Source: Celerinatantimonas sp046054165 (GTDB lineage Bacteria > Pseudomonadota > Gammaproteobacteria > Enterobacterales > Celerinatantimonadaceae). Taken from it: a DNA stretch of 64,000 nucleotides. The position numbers and the translations under genes were made by a program. This document shows positions 44,151 through 53,605 of this stretch, piece by piece. Below the pieces are notes generated by a model. The model was given only the letters and a program-made list of their open reading frames with translations, did no database searches and was not told where the DNA came from. The stretch spans positions 186,001-250,000 of the forward strand of contig NZ_JBFNXK010000001.1 of NCBI RefSeq assembly GCF_046054165.1. The letters are read 5' to 3'. Each line of letters opens with the position of its first letter. Within the stretch, counting starts at the first letter, position 1.

Positions 44151-45180
44151 ATCGATATGTAACGCGTTCAAAACTTTCTCGCCAGATCATATCGAATCCA
44201 AGTTGCACATTCTTTTTGTAACTTCGGCCTTCCACCAACTCCATAAACAGATCAACTGCGGCTTCTCCCATTTCTGCCGGATACAGTCGCATCGTGGTCA
44301 GGCTCGGATTCAAATGCTGAGAGGTTGGAATATCATTCATCCCTACCACCTGAATTTTCCCCGGAATATCGATCCCTCGTTCCTGAATGGCCCGATATAC
44401 GCCGATAGCAATAATGTCCGTTGCGGCAAAAACCACATCCGGTTGCAATGGCGAATCTAAGATCTCAGCCATTGCCTGATACCCGGAATCGATACAAAAA
44501 TTCGGGCTAATTTTACAAAGAGGTTCACAGTAAATCCCGGCTTCTTGTGTCATCTGTCGAAAGACATATAAGCGATCTTCCTGATTGCCAATAAAGGCCG
44601 GCCGTTTTGCTCCACTTTCAATGATGTAACGCACAATCTCCCGAGCAGCACTTTTGCGATCAAAAGTGACGGCATCGGCTAACTTCGGCAATGGATTGGA
44701 ATCGATAAAAATTAGGTTTCGATTAATAGAGCGGATCAATTGAATATGTTCCAAACTAAAGTGTCCTACACAAATAACTCCCTGCGCCTGCTCCATAAAT
44801 CGCATGTTACTGGGTAAGTTATTGGTAAAACTACTGCGCAGACCAATATTAAAGTGGTGGCAGCGATTCTCGATACCAATTCGGATCGAGGTGAAATAAG
44901 GGTCGTTTAGTTCCTGAGTCGGCGTTAAAAAATGCACAACCAATAGGTGTAAATCCGTCATCGAAGGTGTCTGAAAATGAGAACGAGCCACGACCCCTAC
45001 ATCGGTGTTTTGCTGTTGTTTTCGCTGCGTTGGCGATAAATATCCCAATTGTTTGGCAATTTGTTCGATACGCTGACGCTTTTCTTTACTCACCGATAAG
45101 GTGATGTCATGGCTTAAAACCCGAGAAACTGTAGACGCAGCCACACCCGCTTGTTGCGCAATTTGTTTAATTGTTGCCAC
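44149..45180 (-). CDS. LacI-family repressor of the sugar importer (probable)
   Basis: A 343-residue LacI-type regulator. The HTH is VATIKQIAQQAGVAASTVSRVLSHD, and a ligand-binding domain follows (PAFIGNQEDRLYVFRQM; DVVFAATDIIAIGVYRAIQERGIDIPGKIQVVGMND). I start it at GTG 45180, since these proteins nearly always begin M-A-T-I at the HTH and AGGA stands upstream; an ATG at 45249 would add 23 unusual residues. It is convergent with the importer operon, so it probably represses that operon and answers to its sugar. Confidence 0.88.
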   Translation of the reverse strand: MATIKQIAQQAGVAASTVSRVLSHDITLSVSKEKRQRIEQIAKQLGYLSPTQRKQQQNTDVGVVARSHFQTPSMTDLHLLVVHFLTPTQELNDPYFTSIRIGIENRCHHFNIGLRSSFTNNLPSNMRFMEQAQGVICVGHFSLEHIQLIRSINRNLIFIDSNPLPKLADAVTFDRKSAAREIVRYIIESGAKRPAFIGNQEDRLYVFRQMTQEAGIYCEPLCKISPNFCIDSGYQAMAEILDSPLQPDVVFAATDIIAIGVYRAIQERGIDIPGKIQVVGMNDIPTSQHLNPSLTTMRLYPAEMGEAAVDLFMELVEGRSYKKNVQLGFDMIWRESFERVTYR

Positions 45181-45203
45181 GGAAAATTTTCCTAATTTTT
45201 CCT
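45181..45203. promoter_or_regulatory. GGAAAATTTTCC dyad at the LacI gene start
   Basis: GGAAAATTTTCC (45181-45192) is a perfect 12-bp palindrome touching the GTG start, and a related TTTTTCC arm follows to 45203. A similar AAATTTCCTTAAATTT stretch occurs in the importer promoter near 39645. It could be an autoregulatory site, although it lacks the central CG of common LacI operators. Confidence 0.3.
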
Positions 45204-45420
45204 TAATTTTTACTGAGTTGGAATTTAGGTGCTGTGATCTAGGGATCATTCGCTACAGAAGAGATGAGCCGACATACCCAAGGTGTGACAACGAACAACT
45301 ATTCCAGGCCATAACGGCTGATAGATGCGGCAAAATGGGTAATCAGGGGCGGGAGTTAACAGCCCGGACACACAAAGGAGGTCCGAGCTACAGCGGGATA
45401 GCGTGCATCACGCTACCTTG

Positions 45421-46554
45421 TTAATCGTTCCAGACATCAGCCGCGATCTCATGGATCAACCGAATTTTAGCCCATTGATCATCGATGGTTAATTTATTAC
45501 CTTCTTCCGTAGAGGCAAAACCACATTGTGGACTTAGGCATAGATTATCCAATGGAACATAGTGTGTCGCTTCCTGTATCCGGGCTTTCACCTGAACTTT
45601 ATCTTCCAGTTCCGGAAATTTTGAAGTAATCAATCCCAATACAACCCGACTATTCGGATTTGACCAGTGACGTAATGGCGCGAAATCTCCGGCGCGATCA
45701 TTATCGTATTCTAAGAAAAACCCATCATACTGGGTTGCAAATAATGCTTTCGAGATCGGTTCGTAACCTCCGGAAAATAGCCATGAAGAGGCATGATTCC
45801 CCCGGCAAATATGGGTAGTAATTACCATATCCGCTGGTTTTTCAGCTAACGCATTGTTGATAATTTCAGCACAGATATCCGCCATCGCATCAGCATCTAT
45901 TCCTTTCTGCTGTAAAGATTCCCGTTTACCCGCATCAGCTAAAAAGGCCCAGTTGGTATCATCAAACTGCAAATATCGACAGCCGATCGCATAAAATGCC
46001 TGAATCGCATCCCGATAGATCGTTGCCAGATCCTGATAAAAATCATGGCGATCAGGATAAATTTCAGCCATTTTTGACGACCCGTCATTGGCTAAAATTT
46101 CCTGACGTAAAATCATGGTTGGGCTGGGGATCGTCGCTTTCGCCACATAGCCATCTTCTGTTTCTGCCACCTCTTTTAAAAATTTAAAATGGGTCAAAAA
46201 CGGATGCTCCGGATTAAAACCAACTTTCCCGGTTAAACGCACATTATAAGAAGGTGCAGCTTTACCATGAAACGTTTGGTTGTAACCCTGCTCAGGGACA
46301 TAGCCTTCAATACCGACTAAATTTTCCAGAAAATCGATATGCCAAAAACCTCGGCGGAATTCACCATCGGTGATCACATGCAAACCAGCTGCTTTCTGTT
46401 GGGAAACCAGTTCCCGAATCGCTTGATCTTCAATGGCCGTCAGTTCAGCTCTTGAAATTTGGCCCGCTTTATAGTCACGGCGCGCCTGGTGCAAATAATC
46501 CGGCCGAAGATAACTGCCCACAACGTCAGCACGAAAAGGAGGACGAATAGCCAT
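45421..46554 (-). CDS. MetE-like methyltransferase, C-terminal-domain type (YxjG/YxjH-like)
   Basis: A 377-residue protein corresponding to the catalytic half of cobalamin-independent methionine synthase. Zinc ligands are visible in VITTHICRGNHASSW (His, Cys) and CLSPQCGFAS (Cys). YLQFDDTNWAFLAD carries the conserved acidic substrate site. Short stand-alone versions of this type transfer methyl groups to homocysteine from donors not fully settled. An AGACGTCT MetJ-type box 55 bases upstream supports a methionine role. It lies alone on its strand, between the LacI gene and the putative toxin. Confidence 0.87.
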   Translation of the reverse strand: MAIRPPFRADVVGSYLRPDYLHQARRDYKAGQISRAELTAIEDQAIRELVSQQKAAGLHVITDGEFRRGFWHIDFLENLVGIEGYVPEQGYNQTFHGKAAPSYNVRLTGKVGFNPEHPFLTHFKFLKEVAETEDGYVAKATIPSPTMILRQEILANDGSSKMAEIYPDRHDFYQDLATIYRDAIQAFYAIGCRYLQFDDTNWAFLADAGKRESLQQKGIDADAMADICAEIINNALAEKPADMVITTHICRGNHASSWLFSGGYEPISKALFATQYDGFFLEYDNDRAGDFAPLRHWSNPNSRVVLGLITSKFPELEDKVQVKARIQEATHYVPLDNLCLSPQCGFASTEEGNKLTIDDQWAKIRLIHEIAADVWND

Positions 46555-46608
46555 GAATAAAACCTCTTAAAGAATCATTGAATAATGCATGCATCATAAT
46601 GAATGGCT

Positions 46609-46616
46609 AGACGTCT
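46609..46616 (-). promoter_or_regulatory. MetJ box upstream of the MetE-like gene
   Basis: AGACGTCT, the exact consensus 8-mer of the methionine repressor, lies 55 bases before the gene start. Adjacent 8-mers match only partly (GAATGGCT 4 of 8), whereas MetJ normally needs two or more boxes. Likely but not certain. Confidence 0.6.
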
Positions 46617-46665
46617 GTTAAGGTCATTTAATTTCATTTATCATCAACTTGAATAAATTTCATAG

Positions 46666-47928
46666 TTAACCTATTCCGGGAACGAGAATAATCTGATCCA
46701 GATAAGTCATATAGATAACCGTTAACTCTCTGTTATTAATGATTTTATTCTCATGACGTTCAATTTTAAGCTGTGCGCCGGGTGAAAAGGTATATTCATT
46801 TTTGGTCGTAGGCGCATCAGAAAATGGCGTAATGTTCGTGATCCCCTCCCCCCAAATATACGTATCCGGTTTAGGTTGTAAAACCAGCAGCAAACCGTTG
46901 CTGTATTGCTCGGCCTCCGACGGATCAGCCGTAAAACTAATAAATGATTTCAACGTCACAACTTTCCCCGGAGCCATAAAGCCATTTAAAGCAAGATCAA
47001 TAGCCATCGATATCGGCATACCAACAGGCCCCCGATTGCAGGGACATTCCATAAAATAGGCGGCCATTGCATCATTACCCAAGTTCTGAATAGCGACTTG
47101 TCCGCTATATAGCATGGGAGCGACTGTCAGTGAAATCCGCGGCAATAAATATTTAGCCGCCATCGTCACCCGAGCTAATGCATTTAAGTCTGCCCCCAGC
47201 ACTGATTCAACTTTTTGTAACCCATCCATTACTTCATCGGGATGCTCCATCGTTGGCAGCATAAATGAATTCATAAAATCCGCATTGGTGATTTTATAGG
47301 TACCCCAATCTGAACTTGCTAAGCCATCTGCCATTTCCGATAGATTCCGAGGGGTTTCCGCCATCGCTGTGTAACAGTACAAATGAAATAAATCCATCCG
47401 AAAGAAATCGGCGGTCGTCCAATCGTAAATAGAAAGTGCTAACTCATAACTATCATCGGTAAACGGGAAATACTGCTCGCCTAACTGCTGTAATCTTTTT
47501 CGAATTTCTGCGGGATTTTTGTAGGTATTCGGATCATTGCGAAAGGGAATATATCCCCCCTGCTCCATCTGGTGAATGGTCTGAATATCAGCTGGATTAA
47601 TCTGTGGATAGCTCATCAGTGCAACCATCACCGAACTCCGTTCATTTTGAATATGAGCGGTGTGTTTTGCCGAAATAGTCACGGTTAACTTACTTGCTTT
47701 GACGGCTCCACTATAATAAAGAACCTTGCCGTTGATCAGGATCCCCGATGAATCCTCTCCAGATTGAAGGGTGCCTAAATCGGTTAGATCAAGAAAACCC
47801 AATCGGCCAATAAACAGCCGGCAGGAACTCCCGTTTTCCCCTCGCGGCGTATAAATAGGCAGACCATCACTAAAGGCTAACGGTTGATCGGATATGCCAT
47901 AAAAAATGCATTTATCTATAATCCACAT
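46666..47928 (-). CDS. Putative mono-ADP-ribosyltransferase toxin/effector
   Basis: A 420-residue protein without signal peptide or membrane segments. The C-terminal ~140 residues carry what looks like an R-S-E ADP-ribosyltransferase set: R299 in CNRGPVG, S331-x-T333 in SFISFTADPSEAEQYS, and E378 in KNEYTFSPGAQLKIE. The spacing (32 and 47) is in the range of iota/VIP2-type toxins. Residue 376 is Lys, not the Glu of the usual ExE, so the target is not necessarily arginine. The first ~290 residues match nothing I know and may be a delivery or binding module. No immunity gene is adjacent. A GGTGG ribosome site precedes the ATG. Confidence 0.55.
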   Translation of the reverse strand: MWIIDKCIFYGISDQPLAFSDGLPIYTPRGENGSSCRLFIGRLGFLDLTDLGTLQSGEDSSGILINGKVLYYSGAVKASKLTVTISAKHTAHIQNERSSVMVALMSYPQINPADIQTIHQMEQGGYIPFRNDPNTYKNPAEIRKRLQQLGEQYFPFTDDSYELALSIYDWTTADFFRMDLFHLYCYTAMAETPRNLSEMADGLASSDWGTYKITNADFMNSFMLPTMEHPDEVMDGLQKVESVLGADLNALARVTMAAKYLLPRISLTVAPMLYSGQVAIQNLGNDAMAAYFMECPCNRGPVGMPISMAIDLALNGFMAPGKVVTLKSFISFTADPSEAEQYSNGLLLVLQPKPDTYIWGEGITNITPFSDAPTTKNEYTFSPGAQLKIERHENKIINNRELTVIYMTYLDQIILVPGIG

Positions 47929-48241
47929 TATGCCACCATGTATAACAGACTGAATTTATTAATAAATAATCAAATACATCACAGACGGATGACAGGTAAC
48001 TGACTGATTAAACCTGTATATATGATGAATGCGTCAGCTTTTTATTTCTCTATCTATCAAATTAGTTCATTTTTAATCAATTGACGCAATTTTGCGGAGA
48101 ATAAAGGCAATATGATTGGTGTAGGATTAGATAAAAAGAAAGAAACAAGATCCGTGCAAATCATACGGTCTCATTCAATAGCAGTCGTATTCAAAATATG
48201 GGACACGCCAATCATGCTTGCCAGCACAACCGCTCGTTATA
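47929..48241. other. Intergenic region, nothing recognised
   Basis: About 310 AT-rich bases holding the promoter of the putative toxin gene at its lower end and the 3' side of the GNAT gene at its upper end. Apparent frames here are shadows. Confidence 0.4.
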
Positions 48242-48736
48242 TTAAAAATGGTTATTCAATTTTTTCTGCCAAAATAAAGCGCAACCTGTTTGCAAATTTA
48301 ACTGGTAAGGAGCAAACCCATATTTTGAATAAGCTTTCTGGGCCACAAAATTTTCAGCTAAAACTTCTAAAGTCATCTTGCAACAGCCTTTTTCCCGAGC
48401 CAATGATTCAATCCGGTTTAAAAGCCGCTGGCTTAAACCATGCCCTCTAAATTTAGGATGAACCGTAAAATCATGAATATTAAGTAATGGCTGACATGCA
48501 AAGGTTGAAAATCCTTCAAAACAATTGGCTAACCCGGCGGGTTCTCCATTTACGTAACATAACAGACTAAATGCATCATCACGTTGTGCAAGCTGCGGTA
48601 CTAAATTAGCTTTCACAAAATCAGCTAACGGTTCACCCCCGCCCATACGATCTTGTGCATAAGCATCTAACAGCATCACAATATCGTGCTCGTGTTGGGG
48701 ATTTTGATAATCGGCGATCACTATTTCAATATTCAC
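48242..48736 (-). CDS. GNAT-family N-acetyltransferase
   Basis: A 164-residue acetyltransferase. The acetyl-CoA motif is HPKFRGHGLSQRLLNRIESLAREKGCCKMTLEVL near residue 95 (R/Q-x-x-G-x-G/A pattern), followed by AYSKYGFAPYQL. It starts with GTG, with GGAG 5 bases upstream. The substrate is unknown. It is on the same strand as, and upstream of, the putative ADP-ribosyltransferase, with about 310 bases between. Confidence 0.87.
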   Translation of the reverse strand: MNIEIVIADYQNPQHEHDIVMLLDAYAQDRMGGGEPLADFVKANLVPQLAQRDDAFSLLCYVNGEPAGLANCFEGFSTFACQPLLNIHDFTVHPKFRGHGLSQRLLNRIESLAREKGCCKMTLEVLAENFVAQKAYSKYGFAPYQLNLQTGCALFWQKKLNNHF

Positions 48737-48987
48737 AATAACTCCAGCACCTGTAGCGCTTTATTCATCAAATAATAGCCTTTAAACATAAAACGACTGG
48801 TGAGCCTTCCCTATTCAGGTTAATATTTTGTTCATTGTTTGAACAGAGATCTAATTTAAGTAATGATATAAGCGGAGGTACCTCACCATCGGCTATTCTA
48901 TCAGGTACATTCTGCAGCAATGGATTGTAGCAATTAGGGCTCAATCACAATGGTTCATGTTTCAGGCAACCCTCAAAAGGATTTTGG

Positions 48988-50907
48988 ATGAGTATAAATC
49001 GAAAATTTGTCATCAGCATATCAATCCTGATCAGTTTTTTTGCAGCCGTCGTGATGATTTATCAAGTCATCGAGAATATCAAAGCGATTCGACAAAATGC
49101 CCAACTACAACAACAGCAATCTACTCAAAATATCATTCAGCTCCTAAATACGACTCATGACATCATGTTAAAACGGGTCCACAGTAGTATGAAGCTGTTA
49201 ATCATGCGTAGCCAAGCCATTGGAGATCCCCATCAGGGGGAATCACAGTCGGTCGCAGGGAAAGAGGTTCCGGCCCTCTTGTTTGGCACTGAAAATCAAA
49301 CCAATCAATTTACGTTAGTCGATCAACTCACCCAAATCATGGGGGGAACCGCGACCTTATTCTCCAGAGATCAGTCACAAAATTTTGTCCGTGTTTCGAC
49401 AAATGTTCAAAAAGATGGCCAACGCGCGATTGGCACCATCCTGTCACCAACCGGTAAAGTGATTAAAGCGATTCGCGATCATCAGCCCTACTATGGTCAA
49501 ATCGATATTTTGGGTCGACCTTACTTAGCCGGATATGAACCAATTTTAGATCATCAGGAGGTCATTGGTATTTGGTACGTCGGTTATTCAGCCGATATGC
49601 AAACCATCATGACATTTATTAACCAGTCTCGCGTTCTCCATCAGGGGTTTATCGCTTTATATGACGGACACGGTCAATTACGGATGCACTCAGATCATAT
49701 CAGTGATCAAGCGGTAAATCAGGCTATGTCGAATCCTGAAAACTGGCATATCCAACGAACAGAATTCAAACCGTGGGGCTATGAAATAGTAACGGCCTAT
49801 CCAGAATCAGAAATAAATTCTAGTGTCTGGGCCACCTCTCTTAAAAGCGTGATGACAATTATGATTATTGGTGTGATTTTAATTTTGGTTATTTCATTAT
49901 TAATCCGCCGAATCATTGGTCGCCCTTTAGCTATTTACGTGAATACTATTCATGATTTAGCGGATGGTGAAGGTGATTTAACCAAACGTTTTAATTTTAA
50001 AACCAAGGATGAACTGGGCGATATGGCAGCCGGCTTTAACCGGCTGCTGGATCGGATCCATGAAACCATCACCGAAGCTAAAACGATGGCAGAAACCGTC
50101 AATCAATCAGCCCATAACCTTTTACAACTCACTGAACAAACTTTCACATCCTCTGAAGCTCAAAATAAAGAGACGGAACACGTGGCTACGGCATCCCATG
50201 AGATGAATCTTTCAGCTCAGGAAATCGATAAAAATACAACCGATGCCGAGAACTATGCACATCAAGCCAATCATGAAGTTCGCCAGGTTGGTGAGTCTTT
50301 GAGTACCACTATCTCGCATATCGAGCAGCAATCGCATTCGATGACTCAAGCCAGTCGTGTTGTTCAGGAACTGGTTACCGCCAGTCAAGGCATCGATACA
50401 ATTTTAGCGGTCATTAATGACATCGCAGATCAGACTAACTTGTTAGCGCTCAACGCAGCCATTGAAGCGGCAAGAGCGGGGCAGTATGGACGAGGCTTTG
50501 CGGTCGTAGCCGATGAAGTTCGCCAATTAGCCAGCCGAACCCAAACTTCGACAGAAGAGATTAAAACAGTCGTGGCTCGGCTCCAACAAAGTGGCCATGA
50601 AGCATCTGAGCAGATGGTTATCACCCAGCAAATGGCCGATGAAAACGTCAGCCAGTCTAAGGCGGCAGAGCAAGGAATTCAGACGGTTTTATCATCCGTT
50701 AAACGCATTTCTCAGCTCAATATTGAAATATCAGAGGCAGTCCAGCAACAACGCGGTGTTGCAGAAGAGGTGAGTAAAAATATTGACCAGATCCGAGAAC
50801 GTAGCCATCAGAATTTAGGCTATAACCAAGCAACCGCTGAGGCTTGTCAAAAACTAAATGAACTGGTCAATAATTTTCAGAAACAATTGTCGCATTACAA
50901 AGTGTGA
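48988..50907 (+). CDS. Methyl-accepting chemotaxis protein (Cache_3-Cache_2 type sensor)
   Basis: A 639-residue chemoreceptor. TM1 lies near residues 7-27, a periplasmic sensor domain to about 285 (VSTNVQKDGQRAIGTILSPTGKVIKAI and GRPYLAGYEPILDHQEVIGIWYVGY are Cache_3-Cache_2 type), and TM2 near 290-310, followed by HAMP. The cytoplasmic hairpin tip INDIADQTNLLALNAAIEAARAGQYGRGFAVVADEVRQLA binds CheA/CheW. There is no C-terminal pentapeptide tether. The ligand is unknown. It starts with AAAGGA upstream and is a single-gene unit. Confidence 0.93.
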   Translation: MSINRKFVISISILISFFAAVVMIYQVIENIKAIRQNAQLQQQQSTQNIIQLLNTTHDIMLKRVHSSMKLLIMRSQAIGDPHQGESQSVAGKEVPALLFGTENQTNQFTLVDQLTQIMGGTATLFSRDQSQNFVRVSTNVQKDGQRAIGTILSPTGKVIKAIRDHQPYYGQIDILGRPYLAGYEPILDHQEVIGIWYVGYSADMQTIMTFINQSRVLHQGFIALYDGHGQLRMHSDHISDQAVNQAMSNPENWHIQRTEFKPWGYEIVTAYPESEINSSVWATSLKSVMTIMIIGVILILVISLLIRRIIGRPLAIYVNTIHDLADGEGDLTKRFNFKTKDELGDMAAGFNRLLDRIHETITEAKTMAETVNQSAHNLLQLTEQTFTSSEAQNKETEHVATASHEMNLSAQEIDKNTTDAENYAHQANHEVRQVGESLSTTISHIEQQSHSMTQASRVVQELVTASQGIDTILAVINDIADQTNLLALNAAIEAARAGQYGRGFAVVADEVRQLASRTQTSTEEIKTVVARLQQSGHEASEQMVITQQMADENVSQSKAAEQGIQTVLSSVKRISQLNIEISEAVQQQRGVAEEVSKNIDQIRERSHQNLGYNQATAEACQKLNELVNNFQKQLSHYKV

Positions 50908-50964
50908 GACTAAATAACGGATAAATAATATTTGAAACGAACGGTAGGCGTATCAAATCACTAT

Positions 50965-51315
50965 CTATTGATGAAAATAACGATACCGTTCAACAATACC
51001 GTTCTTAAGTACGATAATCAGCGTTTTCTGGTAACTCTTCCCAAAGTTACGGCCAAGCCAACTCTCCCGATTCGGCTGCTGCTGATAATAATAAGTCCAA
51101 CGCTGATAATTATTACCGGCACTAGTCGTGATATAAGGCTGACCAAACAGCTGAATAATGTCACTTTCAGTGGTGTAATGTCGTTGAATTTGCTGGACTT
51201 GGCGATCTGGAAATGCACTGCCGGCTAAGGTTTCATTCAGATGAAGAGAACTACATCCACTCAGAGCCATCATCCAGAAAATTATGCCTAACAAGGCCAT
51301 CCGTCGATTCATCAT
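50965..51315 (-). CDS. Small outer-membrane lipoprotein, BamE/SmpA-like fold
   Basis: A 116-residue protein with lipoprotein signal MMNRRMALLGIIFWMMALSGC, the lipobox LSGC giving the lipidated cysteine. The mature part (QIQRHYTTESDIIQLFGQPYITTSAGNNYQRWTYYYQQ) has the helix-helix-strand pattern of SmpA/OmlA-like domains with the LFGxP motif. It is not BamE itself, judged by length and context. The role is unknown. It is convergent with the chemoreceptor gene. Confidence 0.75.
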   Translation of the reverse strand: MMNRRMALLGIIFWMMALSGCSSLHLNETLAGSAFPDRQVQQIQRHYTTESDIIQLFGQPYITTSAGNNYQRWTYYYQQQPNRESWLGRNFGKSYQKTLIIVLKNGIVERYRYFHQ

Positions 51316-51413
51316 CGCAGATCCAATATCTCATAAATAATTCAAGCTTATCCTCTTAAATTACCAGAGCCATTCGAAAAACACTAATGAATGGAGTGAA
51401 TAAAGAAGGAAAA

Positions 51414-51431
51414 GGGGGGAAGATTCCCCCC
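51414..51431 (-). terminator. Rho-independent terminator of the second chemoreceptor gene
   Basis: GGGGGGAA and TTCCCCCC form a perfect 8-bp stem with a 2-base loop. Read on the minus strand it is followed by TTTTCCTTC, just after the gene's stop. Confidence 0.82.
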
Positions 51432-51436
51432 ACATT

Positions 51437-53605
51437 TTAACGTTTTAATTTAAACTGCTGGATCAGATCGGTTAATTGTTCTGATTCTTTCGATAATTGA
51501 TTCGCGGCTTCAGCACAACGTTCGGAGTTGCTGCTATTCTGTTGAGTCACCTCATCAATTTGATGAATACCTAAACTCACCTGCTCAGCACCTTGCGCCT
51601 GTTCACTTGCGGCTAATGCAATTTCATTCACCAAAGAAGCGGACTCACTAGCCCGTTCAACAATAGAGCCCAACGCTTCAGCCGTTTGCTGAGACAACAC
51701 GATCCCACGCTGAGTTCGCTGAGCGGAAGTATCAATCAGCGCGGAGGTCTGCTGCACCGCTTCAGCACTGCGAGCGGCTAGCTGACGAACCTCATCAGCC
51801 ACCACGGCAAAGCCTCGTCCATACTGCCCCGCTCTCGCCGCTTCAATAGCTGCATTCAATGCTAACAGGTTTGTCTGCTCAGCAATCGATTCAATCGTGC
51901 GAATAATTTTATTGATATCCTGACCTGAATTTTCAATTTCCTGCATTGCTTGCTGCAGTTCACTCATCAGTTCATTACCGTTTTCAGCAGAATCCATTGA
52001 TTGCTGAGATAATTCACTGGCTTTATCCGCATTGTGAGAACTTTGTTTAATCTGCTCAGCTATCTGCGTGATGGTCGCGCTGATTTCAGTGACGGCTGCG
52101 GCTGATTCCGTTGCACCGCTAGCCAGATCATGACTCAAGTCAGAGACAGCTCCGGCATTATGCCCGATCATATCGGAGCGTTGACGAATACCGCCAACGA
52201 TATTATTCAGATCATCCACCATCTGCGACAGTGCCCGACCTAACTGATCTTTTTCTGAAGCCAATTGCACCGATAAATCTAAATCACCTTTCGAGATCCG
52301 TTCGGCAATGGTCACCTGAGCTTGCAGGCTATCCGTCATATTATCCAACGCACTGGCTAACTGGCCGATTTCATCATGACTGTGATAATTCAGCCGTTCA
52401 CTTAAGTCACCTTGGGAAATGGTTTTAGCCATGCGAACCGCACGTAAAATAGGAAGCGACAGACTACGAGCCATCATTACCATTGTCAAAATAGCAATGA
52501 CTAAAACAATAAACCCAATAACAACCTGCCAAGTGATCGCTCTGTCACTGGTCATATCCATCTGATGAGTGAGCTGTTCTACACTCGCCAGAGCGACATT
52601 ACGATCGACCCGAATAATCACCGACCATAAACTATTACTGGAACCTAAAGTAATCGGTGAAAAAACAGTTAGTTGATTTAATTTCGGATCATTAAAGACT
52701 TCTAATTGGCCTTTCTGAACAATCTGCAGCACCTTGTTATAGTCATCACTAAAAATCTTCTGCATCGATTGTCCGATACTGCCCGCATTTCGACTGTCGG
52801 CAATCACAAGCCCTTGATGAGTAACGATCGTGACTTCCGCTTTGCCATCGTATAAATTAGCCGCGACTTGCTTACTTAAAGACTGAATAAAATCTAAATT
52901 AAAATCGCTCCCGACGACACCTAAGAATTTCCCATTCACCACCACGGGTGCTGATAAAGTAGCTAACCAAACATTTTTTCCCTGAACCACATAAGGAAGT
53001 GGTGCGGTGACTGCCGATTTGAGTGTTCGTTTAGGTTCTTGATACCAACCACCTTTAGCAACACCATTCGGATGCTTGGCATCTGTATCATATTCAACGA
53101 GAGGTTGAACATCGATATGTCCATTTTGATCTCGGGTCCAATACGGTGTATAGCGACCTGTTTCAGCATTATTGCCCATCGTATTATTTTTATTTTGAGC
53201 ATCCTGCCCATCAAAGGCATCCGGTTCCCAAGCACTGTAAACCCCATTCAGATCTTCGTGTTGCTCTAACACTCTACGTAAAATAGAGTTAAACGATTCC
53301 CGGGTGTCGGTGTGCATCCAATTATTCTGGTCATAAAGTTTTTTCGCTTCAACCATCGTGGCCAGAGTTTGGGCAATCGTCAAACTAGGCTCTAAGCGAC
53401 GACTAATCGCATGCCCATATGCATCGGCAGTGCTCTTAAGTCCATCCAGAGTACTTTGCTCAACTAGGGTGGTTACCTGATTTGATACAAGTTTTTGTGT
53501 ATTTGAGGCTGAATAAACACTGTACCCGACTAAGATGCTGGCAGTAACTAATAAACAGAGCCCAGCAACGACCGCAATCTTTCCCTGTATTGATTTCAAC
53601 TTCAT
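51437..53605 (-). CDS. Methyl-accepting chemotaxis protein (dCache_1 type sensor)
   Basis: A 722-residue chemoreceptor. TM1 is near residues 8-30 and TM2 near 360-380. The periplasmic region has the double-Cache pattern of PctA-like amino acid or organic acid receptors (GVYSAWEPDAFDGQD, GRYTPYWTRDQNG, WYQEPKRTLKSAVTAPLPY and VVVNGKFLGVVGSDFNLDFI). HAMP follows, then the signalling tip SIAEQTNLLALNAAIEAARAGQYGRGFAVVADEVRQLA. It ends DLIQQFKLKR without a tether pentapeptide. AAGGAAA precedes the start. Confidence 0.93.
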   Translation of the reverse strand: MKLKSIQGKIAVVAGLCLLVTASILVGYSVYSASNTQKLVSNQVTTLVEQSTLDGLKSTADAYGHAISRRLEPSLTIAQTLATMVEAKKLYDQNNWMHTDTRESFNSILRRVLEQHEDLNGVYSAWEPDAFDGQDAQNKNNTMGNNAETGRYTPYWTRDQNGHIDVQPLVEYDTDAKHPNGVAKGGWYQEPKRTLKSAVTAPLPYVVQGKNVWLATLSAPVVVNGKFLGVVGSDFNLDFIQSLSKQVAANLYDGKAEVTIVTHQGLVIADSRNAGSIGQSMQKIFSDDYNKVLQIVQKGQLEVFNDPKLNQLTVFSPITLGSSNSLWSVIIRVDRNVALASVEQLTHQMDMTSDRAITWQVVIGFIVLVIAILTMVMMARSLSLPILRAVRMAKTISQGDLSERLNYHSHDEIGQLASALDNMTDSLQAQVTIAERISKGDLDLSVQLASEKDQLGRALSQMVDDLNNIVGGIRQRSDMIGHNAGAVSDLSHDLASGATESAAAVTEISATITQIAEQIKQSSHNADKASELSQQSMDSAENGNELMSELQQAMQEIENSGQDINKIIRTIESIAEQTNLLALNAAIEAARAGQYGRGFAVVADEVRQLAARSAEAVQQTSALIDTSAQRTQRGIVLSQQTAEALGSIVERASESASLVNEIALAASEQAQGAEQVSLGIHQIDEVTQQNSSNSERCAEAANQLSKESEQLTDLIQQFKLKR

